From positions 1 to 64,000 of the forward strand of contig JACKMC010000016.1 of the NCBI GenBank assembly GCA_024235595.1: 64,000 bases of DNA, written 5' to 3'. The position numbers and the translations under genes were made by a program. Origin of the DNA: Zoogloeaceae bacterium (GTDB taxonomy: Bacteria; Pseudomonadota; Gammaproteobacteria; Burkholderiales; Rhodocyclaceae). Positions 33,941 to 42,859 of this stretch are shown here, piece after piece; position 1 is the stretch's first letter; each line of letters begins with the position of its first letter. The notes beneath the pieces were generated by a model that made no database searches, was not told the origin of the DNA, and saw only the letters and a program-made list of their open reading frames with translations.

Positions 33941-35299
33941 ATGATCGCAAGCCGCCTGCTCCTGCCGACATGGACATGCGCGCTGCTGGCGGCCGCGCCG
34001 CCCGGCGCCTTCGCACAGGCGCCGCCCGTCGGCACGGCGCCGCTGTCGATCAATGCGCGGGTCAGTCTCGCCTCGATCGAGGCAACCCTGCGCCGCACCG
34101 TGAACGACGGCAAGGCCGTCATCGGCTCGCTGCCGACCGCAATAAAGGGGCTCGACATCCGCTATCGCGCCGAGGTCGACCGGTTGACGGTGGCGGGCCA
34201 GCGCGGCGAGCTCGCCGTGGGGCTACCCGTGCTGCTGGCGCTGGTCGCCAGCGACTCGTCCACGTGGCTCGAACGGCAGGCGCTGGCACCCGTCATCGGC
34301 GCGATCGAGGCCCTGGGATGCGGGTCGGTGAAGGTCGCGACGACATCCTTCGTCAAGCTGGCCACCCGCGAGGGCAGCCTGAGCGCGCAGGTCCGCCAGG
34401 GCGCCGCGACCAGCCAGGGCTGCGCGAAGGACATCGCGAGCATTCTCGGCGTGAGGTTGGACGCGCTCCTGCGCGAGACGGTCGGCGCCCGCGTCGGCGC
34501 CGAGATCGCAGCGGCGCTCGGCCCCACGCAACTGGCGGCGCTGGTGTCGCACTACCAGGACCAGGCCATCGCGCGCTTTTCGCGCCCCCAGCCCCTGCCG
34601 CTCGAGGACACCGCACTTGTGCTCGATATCGACAAGACGATGGCGCTCGAGGCGGTGGTGGTGCTGCCCTCTGCGCTGCACGTCGGCCTGCAGGCGGCGG
34701 TGTCGCCGCAGATCGTCTTCGACGGCGCCCAGCGAACCGGCGGCGCGCCGGGCGCCGGGCGCGGATTCCGCCTTCCCATCGATATCGTGATCCCGCTGCG
34801 GGCCTTGCCGCAGGGCAGTGCCGGCGCGGGCCTGGAGATGGCCGTTGCCGGCACCCCGGCGCGGCTTCGCCTGTCGCGGGTGCCGTCGAATACCGCCTTG
34901 CTCCGCCTTGGGCTGTTGGCCGGGAAGGAAGAGACCGGCCTGGTCTACTTTGCGCTGCGCAGCCCGGCCGGAGCACAAAGCACCGCGCTGCCGGGCGCGG
35001 CGGTCGAAGGCACGCTCGACGAGCTGCTGGGCGAGGCCGCCGCGTGGCTGGCCGAGGCGTCGAACTGGCCGACCGCGGCACGCCACGACGCGGGCCGGCT
35101 GGCCGGCCAGGTGGCGGGCTTTCGCCGCGCCCTCGCGGACGCACTGGCGCGGCTGGGCGAGATTCCCTTGCGCCCGGGGGTCTCCTTTTCGCTGCGCCAG
35201 CCGCAGATCCGGCTCGGCGCCGGACGCTTCGAGGACGACATGATCCGCATTCCGGCGGAGCTGTCGGGGTTTGCCAAGGTGGAGCTGGCCATCGAATGA
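33941..35299 (+). CDS. Exported protein, possibly DUF4403-like
   Basis: The 452-residue product begins with a signal sequence (LLAAAPPGAFAQ). The body has repeating amphipathic beta patterns (LSINARVSLASIEATLRRTV, SPQIVFDG). It ends RFEDDMIRIPAELSGFAKVE, in the style of DUF4403 proteins, which resemble lipid-binding BPI folds. This assignment is tentative. It is followed 36 bp later by a TIR-domain gene on the same strand. Possible role: periplasmic lipid handling. Confidence 0.55.
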   Translation: MIASRLLLPTWTCALLAAAPPGAFAQAPPVGTAPLSINARVSLASIEATLRRTVNDGKAVIGSLPTAIKGLDIRYRAEVDRLTVAGQRGELAVGLPVLLALVASDSSTWLERQALAPVIGAIEALGCGSVKVATTSFVKLATREGSLSAQVRQGAATSQGCAKDIASILGVRLDALLRETVGARVGAEIAAALGPTQLAALVSHYQDQAIARFSRPQPLPLEDTALVLDIDKTMALEAVVVLPSALHVGLQAAVSPQIVFDGAQRTGGAPGAGRGFRLPIDIVIPLRALPQGSAGAGLEMAVAGTPARLRLSRVPSNTALLRLGLLAGKEETGLVYFALRSPAGAQSTALPGAAVEGTLDELLGEAAAWLAEASNWPTAARHDAGRLAGQVAGFRRALADALARLGEIPLRPGVSFSLRQPQIRLGAGRFEDDMIRIPAELSGFAKVELAIE

Positions 35300-35335
35300 G
35301 CGGCCCCTACCCCATCCGAACCGGGAGGCAGGCTT

Positions 35336-36070
35336 ATGCACGGGCTGCATGACCTGGCCGACCTGCTGTTCGGTTTCGACTACTTCATCTCCTACGCGCA
35401 TGCCGACGGCCGGCGCTATGCCGCCGAACTCAGCCGCCGTCTCGAAGCGCTGGGCTTCTCGGTGTTCCTCGACGAGCGGGTCTATGTAGCCGGCGACGAC
35501 CTCCACAGCGCCACCAGGCGCCGCATCCGCATGAGCAAGAAGCTGGTCGTCGTCGTGCGCGACCATGCGCTGGCTTCGGAGTGGGTCGGCAAGGAGGTCG
35601 AGGTGGCGCTTGCCCGGGGGCGGGTGCCGATCGCCATCGACATCAACGACACGCTCGCCCGGGCACCCGCGGACAATCCGCTGAGACAGGCGCTGCGCGA
35701 CAAGATCTTCATCGCCGAGACGCTCGACGACCCCGACGGCGAGCCCGGCGACGAGGTCATCATGAAGCTGGCGCGCAGCTTCGAGGCCACCCGCCAGCAG
35801 ACCCTGCGAGTGCGCGCGCTGGCTTCCGCGAGCATCGTATTCGCGACGGTGGCGCTGCTGGCGCTGTGGCAGTATCGTGAAGCAAGAACGAACGCGATCG
35901 AGTTCTACACCCTGTGCGTACAAACCCGAAGCCAGGTCACCGCGGGCATCGCCAAGCTGCAGAACCTCGGCCGGCAGTCGGAGTTCGGGCGGCTCGTCGC
36001 GGGGATCGCCGAAAAGGTCGCCGCGCTGCCGGATCCGAAATCGCTCGAATGCGGCGAGGATCCGCGCTGA
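35336..36070 (+). CDS. Membrane-anchored TIR-domain protein
   Basis: The 244-residue protein starts with a TIR domain (about 14-130). It has FDYFISYAHADG, FSVFLDERVYVAGDD and SEWVGKEVEV, where Glu87 sits at the expected catalytic position. One membrane helix follows (about 161-178), then a short extracytoplasmic tail of about 65 residues. This TIR-TM-tail layout suggests a membrane sensor or a toxic TIR effector. GGGAGG lies 8 nt before the ATG. Neighbours are not obviously defence genes. Confidence 0.85.
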   Translation: MHGLHDLADLLFGFDYFISYAHADGRRYAAELSRRLEALGFSVFLDERVYVAGDDLHSATRRRIRMSKKLVVVVRDHALASEWVGKEVEVALARGRVPIAIDINDTLARAPADNPLRQALRDKIFIAETLDDPDGEPGDEVIMKLARSFEATRQQTLRVRALASASIVFATVALLALWQYREARTNAIEFYTLCVQTRSQVTAGIAKLQNLGRQSEFGRLVAGIAEKVAALPDPKSLECGEDPR

Positions 36071-36108
36071 GCAGGGCTGCTGCTTGCGAACTCGAGGAGG
36101 CGTCTGGC

Positions 36109-37587
36109 ATGGGCATCGAGATTCCCGAAACCGGATTTACCCCGCGGATGTACCGCGAATTCTCCGCCAAGCTGCGGGACAACCTCGCGGCGCTCGGGCA
36201 GCTGCTTTCCCGGCCGGGCTTCGGCGAGGGGGCCGGCTCGCTTGGTGCGGAGCTCGAGCTCTACATCATCGATGCCGACGGGCGGCCCCTGCCGGTGAAC
36301 CAGGAGATCCTCGACGCCGCGGGCGACCCTCAGCTCACCCTCGAACTCAATCGCTACAACCTCGAGTACAACCTGTCGCCGCATGGCCTCGCCGAGCGGG
36401 CCTTCGAGGCCACCGAGCGCGAGCTCATCGACAAGCTCGACGGCCTGCGCCGCTGCGCCGCCTGCTTCGGCGCACGGATCGCGATGATCGGCATCCTTCC
36501 GACCCTCGGCGAGGACGACTTCGGGCCCGGCTCGATTTCGGCCCGCAAGCGCTACCGGGTGCTGGCGGACAGCCTCAGGCAGAGCCGCGGCGAGCGTTTC
36601 GAGGTCAATATCGACGGCCGCGACCCGCTCCAGCTGAGCATGGACGATGTGACCCTGGAGGGCGCCAACACGTCCTTCCAGATCCACTACCGGGTGGCGC
36701 CGCGCCAGTATGCGGCCACCTTCAACGCGATGCAGCTGGTGACGCCGCTGGTGGTGGCGATTTCAGCCAATTCGCCGGGCCTCTTCGGCCACGATCTGTG
36801 GCAGGAGACCCGCATCCCGCTGTTCAAGCAGTCGATCGACACGCGGACCCGGGACCGCTACCGCTGGCACCAGAGCCCACGCGTGGGTTTCGGCAACGGT
36901 TGGGTGCGCGAGGGCGCCTACGAGCTGTTCGCCGAATCGGTGCTGCTGTATCCGCCCTTCTTCCCGATCTGCGGCGAACACCAGCCGCTCGAGGAGCTCG
37001 CGCAGGGGCTCACACCCGCGCTCGAGGAGCTGCGCCTGCACCAGAGTTCGGTGTGGCTGTGGAACCGGCCGGTCTACGATGACGCGCACGGCGGTCATCT
37101 GCGCATCGAGATGCGAGCCCTGCCGGCCGGACCCACGGCGGTGGACATGGTGGCGAACGCTGCGCTGTTCATCGGCCTGGCCGAAGGCTTGCGCCCGCAG
37201 GTCGACACGCTGCTGCCGGCGCTGCCGTTTTCGCTGGCCGAGTACAATTTCTACCGCGCCGCCCAGCACGGCCTCGAAGCCCGCCTGGTGTGGCCGGATC
37301 CCAGCCAGACCGGTTGCCGCGAGCGGCCGGTGAGCGGACTTCTCGAAGACCTGCTGCCGCTCGCCCGTGAGGGTCTGCGCTCGATCGGGGTCGAGGAGCA
37401 GGAGGCGGCTCGCTATCTCGACGTCATCGAACGGCGGCTCGCCGCGCGGCAGACCGGTGCGAGCTGGCAGCGCGGCGCATCGAGGCGGCTGGAGGCTGCA
37501 CTGGGTCGCGAGCAGGCAGCCCGGGAGATGCTGGCGCAGTATTACGAGCTGAGCATGTCGAACCTCCCCGTGAGCGAATGGAAATAG
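36109..37587 (+). CDS. Glutamate-cysteine ligase family 2 (GCS2) protein
   Basis: The 492-residue product belongs to the YbdK/GCS2 carboxylate-amine ligase superfamily. It has LGAELELYIID near residue 48, RYNLEYNLSP, the MDDVTLEGANTSFQIHYRV region and HLRIEMRALPAGPTAVDM. Family members join a carboxylate to an amine using ATP, but the real substrate is often unknown. GAGGAGG lies about 8 nt before the ATG. It is followed 4 bp later by an aspartoacylase-like deacylase, so the two probably make and cut the same amide. True glutathione synthesis is less likely. Confidence 0.82.
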   Translation: MGIEIPETGFTPRMYREFSAKLRDNLAALGQLLSRPGFGEGAGSLGAELELYIIDADGRPLPVNQEILDAAGDPQLTLELNRYNLEYNLSPHGLAERAFEATERELIDKLDGLRRCAACFGARIAMIGILPTLGEDDFGPGSISARKRYRVLADSLRQSRGERFEVNIDGRDPLQLSMDDVTLEGANTSFQIHYRVAPRQYAATFNAMQLVTPLVVAISANSPGLFGHDLWQETRIPLFKQSIDTRTRDRYRWHQSPRVGFGNGWVREGAYELFAESVLLYPPFFPICGEHQPLEELAQGLTPALEELRLHQSSVWLWNRPVYDDAHGGHLRIEMRALPAGPTAVDMVANAALFIGLAEGLRPQVDTLLPALPFSLAEYNFYRAAQHGLEARLVWPDPSQTGCRERPVSGLLEDLLPLAREGLRSIGVEEQEAARYLDVIERRLAARQTGASWQRGASRRLEAALGREQAAREMLAQYYELSMSNLPVSEWK

Positions 37588-37591
37588 CACG

Positions 37592-38704
37592 ATGCACTCT
37601 TCGGTTTTTCATGACAGCGATCCCGCAGGCCTTGCGCCGGACTTCCACTACCTCGAAGACCCCGCGCCCGGAAAGCTCGGCGAGACGCCGGAGGCCTTTC
37701 TCGCCACATTGCCGGGCCCGACCCTGATCTACCTGCACGGCGAGGATCGCAGCCGCACCCGCGCCCTGGTGACGCTGCTGCACGGCAACGAACCGTCGGG
37801 GTTTCGCGCGCTGCATCGCTGGCTGCGCAGTGGCGCACGGCCGCGGGTGAATATCGTGTGCCTGATCGCCTCGGTCGAGGCGGCGCAGCGACCGCCCACC
37901 TTCAGTCACCGCACGCTGCCCGGGCAACGCGACCTGAACCGCTGTTTTCGAGCGCCCTTCGAGGTCGACGCCCAGGGCTTGCTGGCGCAGCGGATTCTGG
38001 CGGCGCTGGCGCAGTACGCTCCGGAGGCGGTGATCGACGTTCACAACACCTCCGGCTCGGGGCCCTCGTTCGCCGTGTCGATCAGTGCGGATGCGCGCCA
38101 TCTCGCGCTTTGCACGCTGTTTACCCGCCGCATGGTCCTCACCGACCTGCGCATGGGTTCGCTCATGGAGATCGGCGAGCACATGGTGCCGACGATCACC
38201 ATCGAGTGTGGCGGACGGCTCGACGATGGAGCGCACACGCTGGCATGGGCCGGTATCGACCACTTTTTCCGCCGTGCCGAAGTGTTGCATGACGAGCGTA
38301 CCGAAATCGCCGTCGAGGTGATGCGTAACCCGGTTCGCCTGGAACTCACGCCGCGCTGCACCCTGGCCTATGCCGAGGCGCCGCGCGACGACGTATATCT
38401 GACGCTGCGCCCGGGCATCGAGCGCCACAACTTCGGCGTCACACCCGCAGGTACCGCGCTGGGATGGGTGCGCGGCGCGGCCCTTGGCGAGCTCTTCGTC
38501 GCCCGCAACAACGCCCGCAGCTGCCTGCTGAGGGATCTGCTGCTGCTCGACCACGGCGCCCTGCTCACGCGGCAAGCGCTCAAGCTGTTCATGATCACCA
38601 ACAACCCGGACATCGCCAGGTCCGATTGCCTGCTCTACGCGGTGCAGGCGGACGGCAGCGAACTGGTTCCGGGTGTGGGGGCGCCGGACGGCGCAGACGT
38701 GTGA
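37592..38704 (+). CDS. Succinylglutamate desuccinylase/aspartoacylase family zinc hydrolase
   Basis: The 370-residue protein is a M14-type zinc deacylase. HGNE (about 64-67) supplies two zinc ligands, DVHN the third, and ITIECGG the catalytic Glu. The length is usual for AstE/ASPA relatives. It begins 4 bp after the GCS2 ligase stop, so they are co-transcribed. Together they suggest turnover of an N-acyl or gamma-glutamyl compound. It is not in an arginine-degradation (ast) context, so I do not call it AstE. Confidence 0.83.
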   Translation: MHSSVFHDSDPAGLAPDFHYLEDPAPGKLGETPEAFLATLPGPTLIYLHGEDRSRTRALVTLLHGNEPSGFRALHRWLRSGARPRVNIVCLIASVEAAQRPPTFSHRTLPGQRDLNRCFRAPFEVDAQGLLAQRILAALAQYAPEAVIDVHNTSGSGPSFAVSISADARHLALCTLFTRRMVLTDLRMGSLMEIGEHMVPTITIECGGRLDDGAHTLAWAGIDHFFRRAEVLHDERTEIAVEVMRNPVRLELTPRCTLAYAEAPRDDVYLTLRPGIERHNFGVTPAGTALGWVRGAALGELFVARNNARSCLLRDLLLLDHGALLTRQALKLFMITNNPDIARSDCLLYAVQADGSELVPGVGAPDGADV

Positions 38705-38725
38705 AGCGGCGCCCCGGGTCGTGCC

Positions 38726-38929
38726 TCAGGCGTCGAGCGAATGCCCTGACGCCGGATGCGATCCAGCAAGCCGGCTTCGCAGCGCGCAGACGCGGTCCTT
38801 GACCCAGGTTATGGCAACACCCAGCAACCTGCTGGCTTCCTCGCTGCGCAGCCTCGCCGCCTCGCGGACCAGGGCTTCGAGCTCATCGTGGGTCAAGTCC
38901 CTGTCGGGTCTGTTGAAATGCGTTGCCAT
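38726..38929 (-). CDS. Small helical protein, 67 residues
   Basis: Unrecognised. The product is charged and helical (DLTHDELEALVREAARLRSE, then ASRLLGVAITWVKDRVCAL) and could contain a minimal helix-turn-helix-like core. AAGGAG lies 6 nt before the ATG, which strongly supports translation. It is divergent from the LysR regulator (145 bp between starts) and may be controlled by it. Confidence 0.7.
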   Translation of the reverse strand: MATHFNRPDRDLTHDELEALVREAARLRSEEASRLLGVAITWVKDRVCALRSRLAGSHPASGHSLDA

Positions 38930-39074
38930 GTCGTGCTCCTTGTGAATTGTTGCCACGGGCTTCGCGGCCAGCACTTGTCCATCCACACACGATCCGACTA
39001 TAGTGGGATTGCTGCACCGCAACAAACGAGTTCTGCTTGAGGTACGGTTAAGAATCACTTGTCCAAGGAGGCGC

Positions 39075-40094
39075 ATGGCCTACCGCTTGCCCCCATTTCC
39101 GGCGCTGCGTGCGTTCGAGGCGGCCGCCCGCTCCCTGAGCTTCAAGGCGGCCGCCGAAGAGTTGCACGTCACGCCCGCGGCGATCAGCCAGCAGGTCAAG
39201 TCGCTCGAGGACTATCTTGGCGTTCGCCTGTTCGTGCGCCAGACGCGTCGTATCGTGTTGACGCCCGAAGCGACGGCCATGCTGCCGAAGCTGCAGGAGG
39301 CCTTCGAGTGCCTCGCCGCGGCGATCGGAACGACGCGCCGCCCGGGCGGGACGCTGACGGTCAGCGCTGCGCCCAACTTCGCGGTGCGCTGGCTGCTCCC
39401 CCGCCTGCCCGAGTTCTCCAGCGCCCATCCGCAAATCGACCTGCGCCTGTCGAGCAGCCGCAATGCGATCGACGCGCCGATGGCGACCGCGGCGGCGGTA
39501 AACCTCGATCCGCTGGCAAGCGACAGCGAGGTATCGATCCGTTTCGGCAGCGGAGCGCTCCAAGGACACCGTTGTGATGCAGTGCTCGCGCCCCGCTACA
39601 CACTGGTCTGCAGCCCTGCCTTGCTGACCGGCAAGCGTCCCCTGCGAACGCCCGCCGACCTGCGCTGGCATCGCCTGATCCACGACGACAGCGTCCCGGA
39701 CGAACCCGGAAAATCGGGTTGGGAAGCGTGGCTGGAAGCCGCCGGAGCCCAGGAGGTGGATGCCGCCCGCGGCCCACGCTTCGGCAACACCACGCTCGCC
39801 ATCGAGGCGGCGCTCGGCGCTCAGGGGGTGGTGCTTGCGCTGCGCCAGTTGGTGAGCGCGGATGTCGCCGCGGGGCGCCTGGCGACCCCCTTCGATGTCG
39901 AGGTCTCTTCGCGTTACTACTACTATCTTGCGATTCCCGAGGCCATCGCCGGGCGAGCGGTGGTGCAGACCTTCCGCACCTGGCTGCTTGAGGCTGCCGT
40001 CGAACATGCCAGCCGTGGGGATCTCGCGTCACCCGCCGCTGAGCCGCAAGCGCAGGCATCGGAGCAACCCGAAAAAAACGCAGAAGCGGGTTGA
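39075..40094 (+). CDS. LysR-family transcriptional regulator, GcvA-like
   Basis: The 339-residue regulator has a classical N-terminal winged helix (LPPFPALRAFEAAARSLSFK, then AAAEELHVTPAAISQQVKSL). A substrate-binding domain follows, beginning GTLTVSAAPNFAVRWLLPRL, as in GcvA-type regulators. A C-terminal extension of about 30 residues is Ala/Gln/Glu-rich. AAGGAG precedes the ATG at 39075. The likely target is the divergent small gene at 38929 or its own promoter. Confidence 0.9.
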   Translation: MAYRLPPFPALRAFEAAARSLSFKAAAEELHVTPAAISQQVKSLEDYLGVRLFVRQTRRIVLTPEATAMLPKLQEAFECLAAAIGTTRRPGGTLTVSAAPNFAVRWLLPRLPEFSSAHPQIDLRLSSSRNAIDAPMATAAAVNLDPLASDSEVSIRFGSGALQGHRCDAVLAPRYTLVCSPALLTGKRPLRTPADLRWHRLIHDDSVPDEPGKSGWEAWLEAAGAQEVDAARGPRFGNTTLAIEAALGAQGVVLALRQLVSADVAAGRLATPFDVEVSSRYYYYLAIPEAIAGRAVVQTFRTWLLEAAVEHASRGDLASPAAEPQAQASEQPEKNAEAG

Positions 40095-40532
40095 ACCCGG
40101 CAACCGCGGTTGACCGCTTCCAGGTGGGGGCAGGAGGCCGACCGGTCCACGCGTATCGGCGCCGCCAACGATCCCCCCGCCGGCTGGAGACGACCCGCGC
40201 GCGGCAGCGCCGAGGAGCTCGTGAGGGGTCCGATCTGCCTTGCCCTTGTCGGGCCGGTCGCCGGGGTGCTGGCCAGGGGTGGCGGATTCGGCCTCCTCGG
40301 CGGCCTTGCCGTTGGCGTGACCGACGCCTTATCGGCGGCGGGTCGCTCGGAAGCATCCCGCTAGCCGCCGTGAGCGTGGTCGTGTCGCGCCTCGTGGCGA
40401 GGCTCACCAAGCGCGCCTGACAGGCGCCGGCTTACAGGGCAACGCCGATTCTTGCCGAGCGGGCAGATGCGCTACGATTCGCAAAACGTCCGGCGGCAGT
40501 CGCCCCCCATCCACTTCGGAGCCTTACCGGCA
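40095..40532. other. Gene-free stretch with a possible gene relic
   Basis: No convincing gene. Two plus-strand frames encode short hydrophobic pieces (LALVGPVAGVLARGGGFG, then PLAAVSVVVSRLVARLTKR) that could be remnants of one small membrane protein split by a frameshift. There is no ATG with a ribosome-binding site for either. Confidence 0.35.
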
Positions 40533-41399
40533 ATGCGGCGATTCGCAGACCGTATTCTTTCCGCCCAATCCGCTCGCGGGATCGCCGTCAGTTCGCTGCT
40601 GCTGCTGGTTGTCGTCGCGGCGATGGATTACGTCAGCGGCGACGAGCTCTCGTTCTCGATCTTCTACCTGATTCCGGTTGCCGTAAGCGCGTGGTATGCA
40701 GGACGCCGTTCCGGCATGGTGGCCTGCCTCGTCTGCGCTGCGACATGGTTCGCGGTCGAGCGCAGTTCGGGCCAGGTCTACAGCCATGCCGCGATACCCT
40801 ACTGGAACGCCGCCGTCCGCCTCGGCTTCTTCCTCATCGTCACCCAGTTGCTGGCACGCCTGCGGCTCGCCCTCAGCACCCAGACCTCGCTCGCCCAGCG
40901 CGACGGCCTGACCGGCATCATGAATGCACGCGCATTCCGCATGAACTATCCCGCGCTGGCCCGTCTCAGCCTGCGGCAAAGGCAACCCATGGCGCTCGCC
41001 TTTCTCGACGTGGACGGCTTCAAGGGCGTCAACGACACGCTTGGCCACGGCGTCGGCGATCAACTTCTCAAGACCGTCGCCGCCACCCTCGTCGCGCGCT
41101 TGCGCGCCTCCGACCTCGTCGCACGACTGGGTGGCGACGAGTTCGTGCTGCTGCTTCCCGCAACCGACCTGGCCGGGGCACGCACCTTCTTCGCCCGAAT
41201 CCGCGAGAGCCTCCTCGAGGTTGCCGAGCAGAACGGCTGGCCGATCGGTTTCAGCATTGGCGTGGCGGTTTTCCATTCGCCGCCGACCGACGCGACTGCC
41301 GCCAGCGATCACGCCGACCAATTGATGTACCAGGTCAAGCAGTCGGGGAAGAACAACATCCTGTTCGAGGAATACCCCGGTCCCAGCCACCCCAGCTGA
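40533..41399 (+). CDS. Diguanylate cyclase with N-terminal membrane sensor
   Basis: The 288-residue protein has about four membrane helices in its first 120 residues (SSLLLLVVVAAMDYVSG, FSIFYLIPVAVSAWYAG). A GGDEF domain follows with an intact active site, RLGGDEFVLLL. RASD, five residues before GGDEF, is the allosteric I-site, so the enzyme should make c-di-GMP under product inhibition. The substrate-binding FLDVDGFKGVND is present. I chose the ATG at 40533 (MRRFADRIL). The membrane region probably senses an unknown signal. Confidence 0.9.
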   Translation: MRRFADRILSAQSARGIAVSSLLLLVVVAAMDYVSGDELSFSIFYLIPVAVSAWYAGRRSGMVACLVCAATWFAVERSSGQVYSHAAIPYWNAAVRLGFFLIVTQLLARLRLALSTQTSLAQRDGLTGIMNARAFRMNYPALARLSLRQRQPMALAFLDVDGFKGVNDTLGHGVGDQLLKTVAATLVARLRASDLVARLGGDEFVLLLPATDLAGARTFFARIRESLLEVAEQNGWPIGFSIGVAVFHSPPTDATAASDHADQLMYQVKQSGKNNILFEEYPGPSHPS

Positions 41400-41496
41400 T
41401 GCCCCGCGACTGCATGGGCGCCGCGACCCACGCTATGCTTGCTGTCCGACGGGACCGACGCGCCGCGGCCCGGCAACGGCCGCACGGAGTTCAGCC

Positions 41497-42408
41497 ATGG
41501 ATTTTCAGAAGATACTCGACGAGATCGTCACTACCCTCCAGCCCGAGCTCGGCAGCGGTACGGTCGCCAGCTACATCCCCGCGCTGGCGCGCGTGCCGCC
41601 CGCGCAACTGGGCATTGCGCTGCGCACCCGCGAAGGCGCGGAGTTCTGCGCCGGCGATGCCGCCACCCGCTTCTCGATCCAGAGCATTTCCAAGCTCTTC
41701 TCGCTCACCCTGGCGATGCGTCACGTCGGCGAGGGGCTGTGGCAGCGCATCGGCCGCGAGCCTTCGGGCAACCCCTTCAACTCCCTGGTACAGCTCGAGT
41801 CCGAGCAGGGCGTGCCCCGCAACCCCTTCATCAACGCCGGCGCCATCGCCGTCGCGGATCGCCTGGTGAGCCACTGCGGCGAGGCCTGCGACGACGTGCT
41901 GGCGCTGCTCTCGAGCCTGTGCGGCGAGGCGGTGAGCTTCGACGAGGAGGTCGCCGCCTCGGAAGCGGCGAGTGGCTTCCGCAATATCGCGCTGGCCAAC
42001 TTCATGAAGAGCTTCGGCAAGATCGACAACGACGTGGCGGCGGTGCTGGCGCTCTATTTCCATCAGTGTTCGGCGGCCATGAGCTGCATCCAGCTGGCCC
42101 GCGCGACCGGCTACCTGTGCCGCGACGGCGCTCATCCGCTCGATGGCAGCCAGGTGGTAAGCGAACGCCAGGCGCGGCGCCTCAACGCGCTGATGCTCAC
42201 CTGCGGCACTTACGACGCCGCCGGCGAGTTCGCGTTTCGCATCGGATTGCCGTGCAAGAGCGGCGTGGGCGGCGGCATCGTCGCCGTGGTACCCGACACC
42301 CTGAGCCTGTGCGTGTGGTCGCCGGGGCTGGACGAGACCGGCAATTCGCTGCTGGGCATGAAGGCCCTGGAGCTGTTCGTCGCGCAAACCCGACTGTCGG
42401 TGTTCTGA
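41497..42408 (+). CDS. glsA: Glutaminase (serine-dependent beta-lactamase fold)
   Basis: The enzyme hydrolyses L-glutamine to glutamate and ammonia in the cytoplasm. The 303-residue product matches bacterial GlsA/YbaS/YneH in length. It carries FSIQSISKLFSL with the catalytic Ser-x-x-Lys, NPFINAGAIAV, and CKSGVGGGIVAVVP with the conserved C-terminal Ser/Gly loop. It stands alone between a diguanylate cyclase and a DUF3079 gene. Confidence 0.94.
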   Translation: MDFQKILDEIVTTLQPELGSGTVASYIPALARVPPAQLGIALRTREGAEFCAGDAATRFSIQSISKLFSLTLAMRHVGEGLWQRIGREPSGNPFNSLVQLESEQGVPRNPFINAGAIAVADRLVSHCGEACDDVLALLSSLCGEAVSFDEEVAASEAASGFRNIALANFMKSFGKIDNDVAAVLALYFHQCSAAMSCIQLARATGYLCRDGAHPLDGSQVVSERQARRLNALMLTCGTYDAAGEFAFRIGLPCKSGVGGGIVAVVPDTLSLCVWSPGLDETGNSLLGMKALELFVAQTRLSVF

Positions 42409-42548
42409 ATCGCAACGCGCTGCCGCCGGGGGCACGCGCTCGAAGCCGTGGCCTGTTCCGCACTGCGACCTCGCCGCGGCCGGCTGCACGCACCACCACC
42501 CTTGCCACCGGCCTGTCGAACCCCTGCCGTACGCGGACTTCACGTTTA

Positions 42549-42599
42549 TTGAGCGAGGTCAAGTCGCGATCTCTATATCCGACTAAAATACTCAGCCAT
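42549..42599 (+). promoter_or_regulatory. Possible FNR/Anr and IscR-type sites upstream of the DUF3079 gene
   Basis: TTGAGCGAGGTCAA (42549-42562) matches the FNR/Anr pattern TTGAT-N4-ATCAA with one mismatch in each half. ATATCCGACTAAAATACTCA (from 42575) closely follows the IscR type 1 pattern with a GACTAAAATA core. They lie 44-94 nt before the ATG of the Cys-rich DUF3079 gene. Similarity is by eye only. Confidence 0.4.
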
Positions 42600-42642
42600 C
42601 CCCTGGCCGAATCGGCTTCAACCGAACCGAGCACACGCGCAC

Positions 42643-42849
42643 ATGGCAAAGCGTTTCCCCCTCCATCCGAAACATCCCGAGCGAATCTGCTGGGGATGTG
42701 ACAAGTACTGCCCCGCCGACTCCCTGCAATGTGGAAACGGCTCGGGGCGCACCTTGCACCCGGCCGAGATGATCGGTGACGACTGGTACCTGCACGGTGA
42801 CTGGGGCCTCGCGGGCGAGGCCGAAGCCGCAGATCCGACGGCTCGGTGA
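42643..42849 (+). CDS. DUF3079 family Cys-rich small protein
   Basis: The 68-residue product carries CWGCDKYCPADSLQCGNG, four cysteines that could bind a metal or an iron-sulfur cluster, and a conserved HPAEMIGDDWYLHGDW tail. Function is unknown. Possible oxygen- and Fe-S-responsive sites lie upstream. Its stop is only 10 bp from that of the convergent antiporter gene. Confidence 0.82.
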   Translation: MAKRFPLHPKHPERICWGCDKYCPADSLQCGNGSGRTLHPAEMIGDDWYLHGDWGLAGEAEAADPTAR

Positions 42850-42859
42850 GCGCCCGTCT

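Noticed and set aside
40110..40420. Two short hydrophobic frames after the LysR gene
   Set aside because: Neither has an ATG with a ribosome-binding site. At best they are remnants of a membrane protein, and are noted only as a possible relic.
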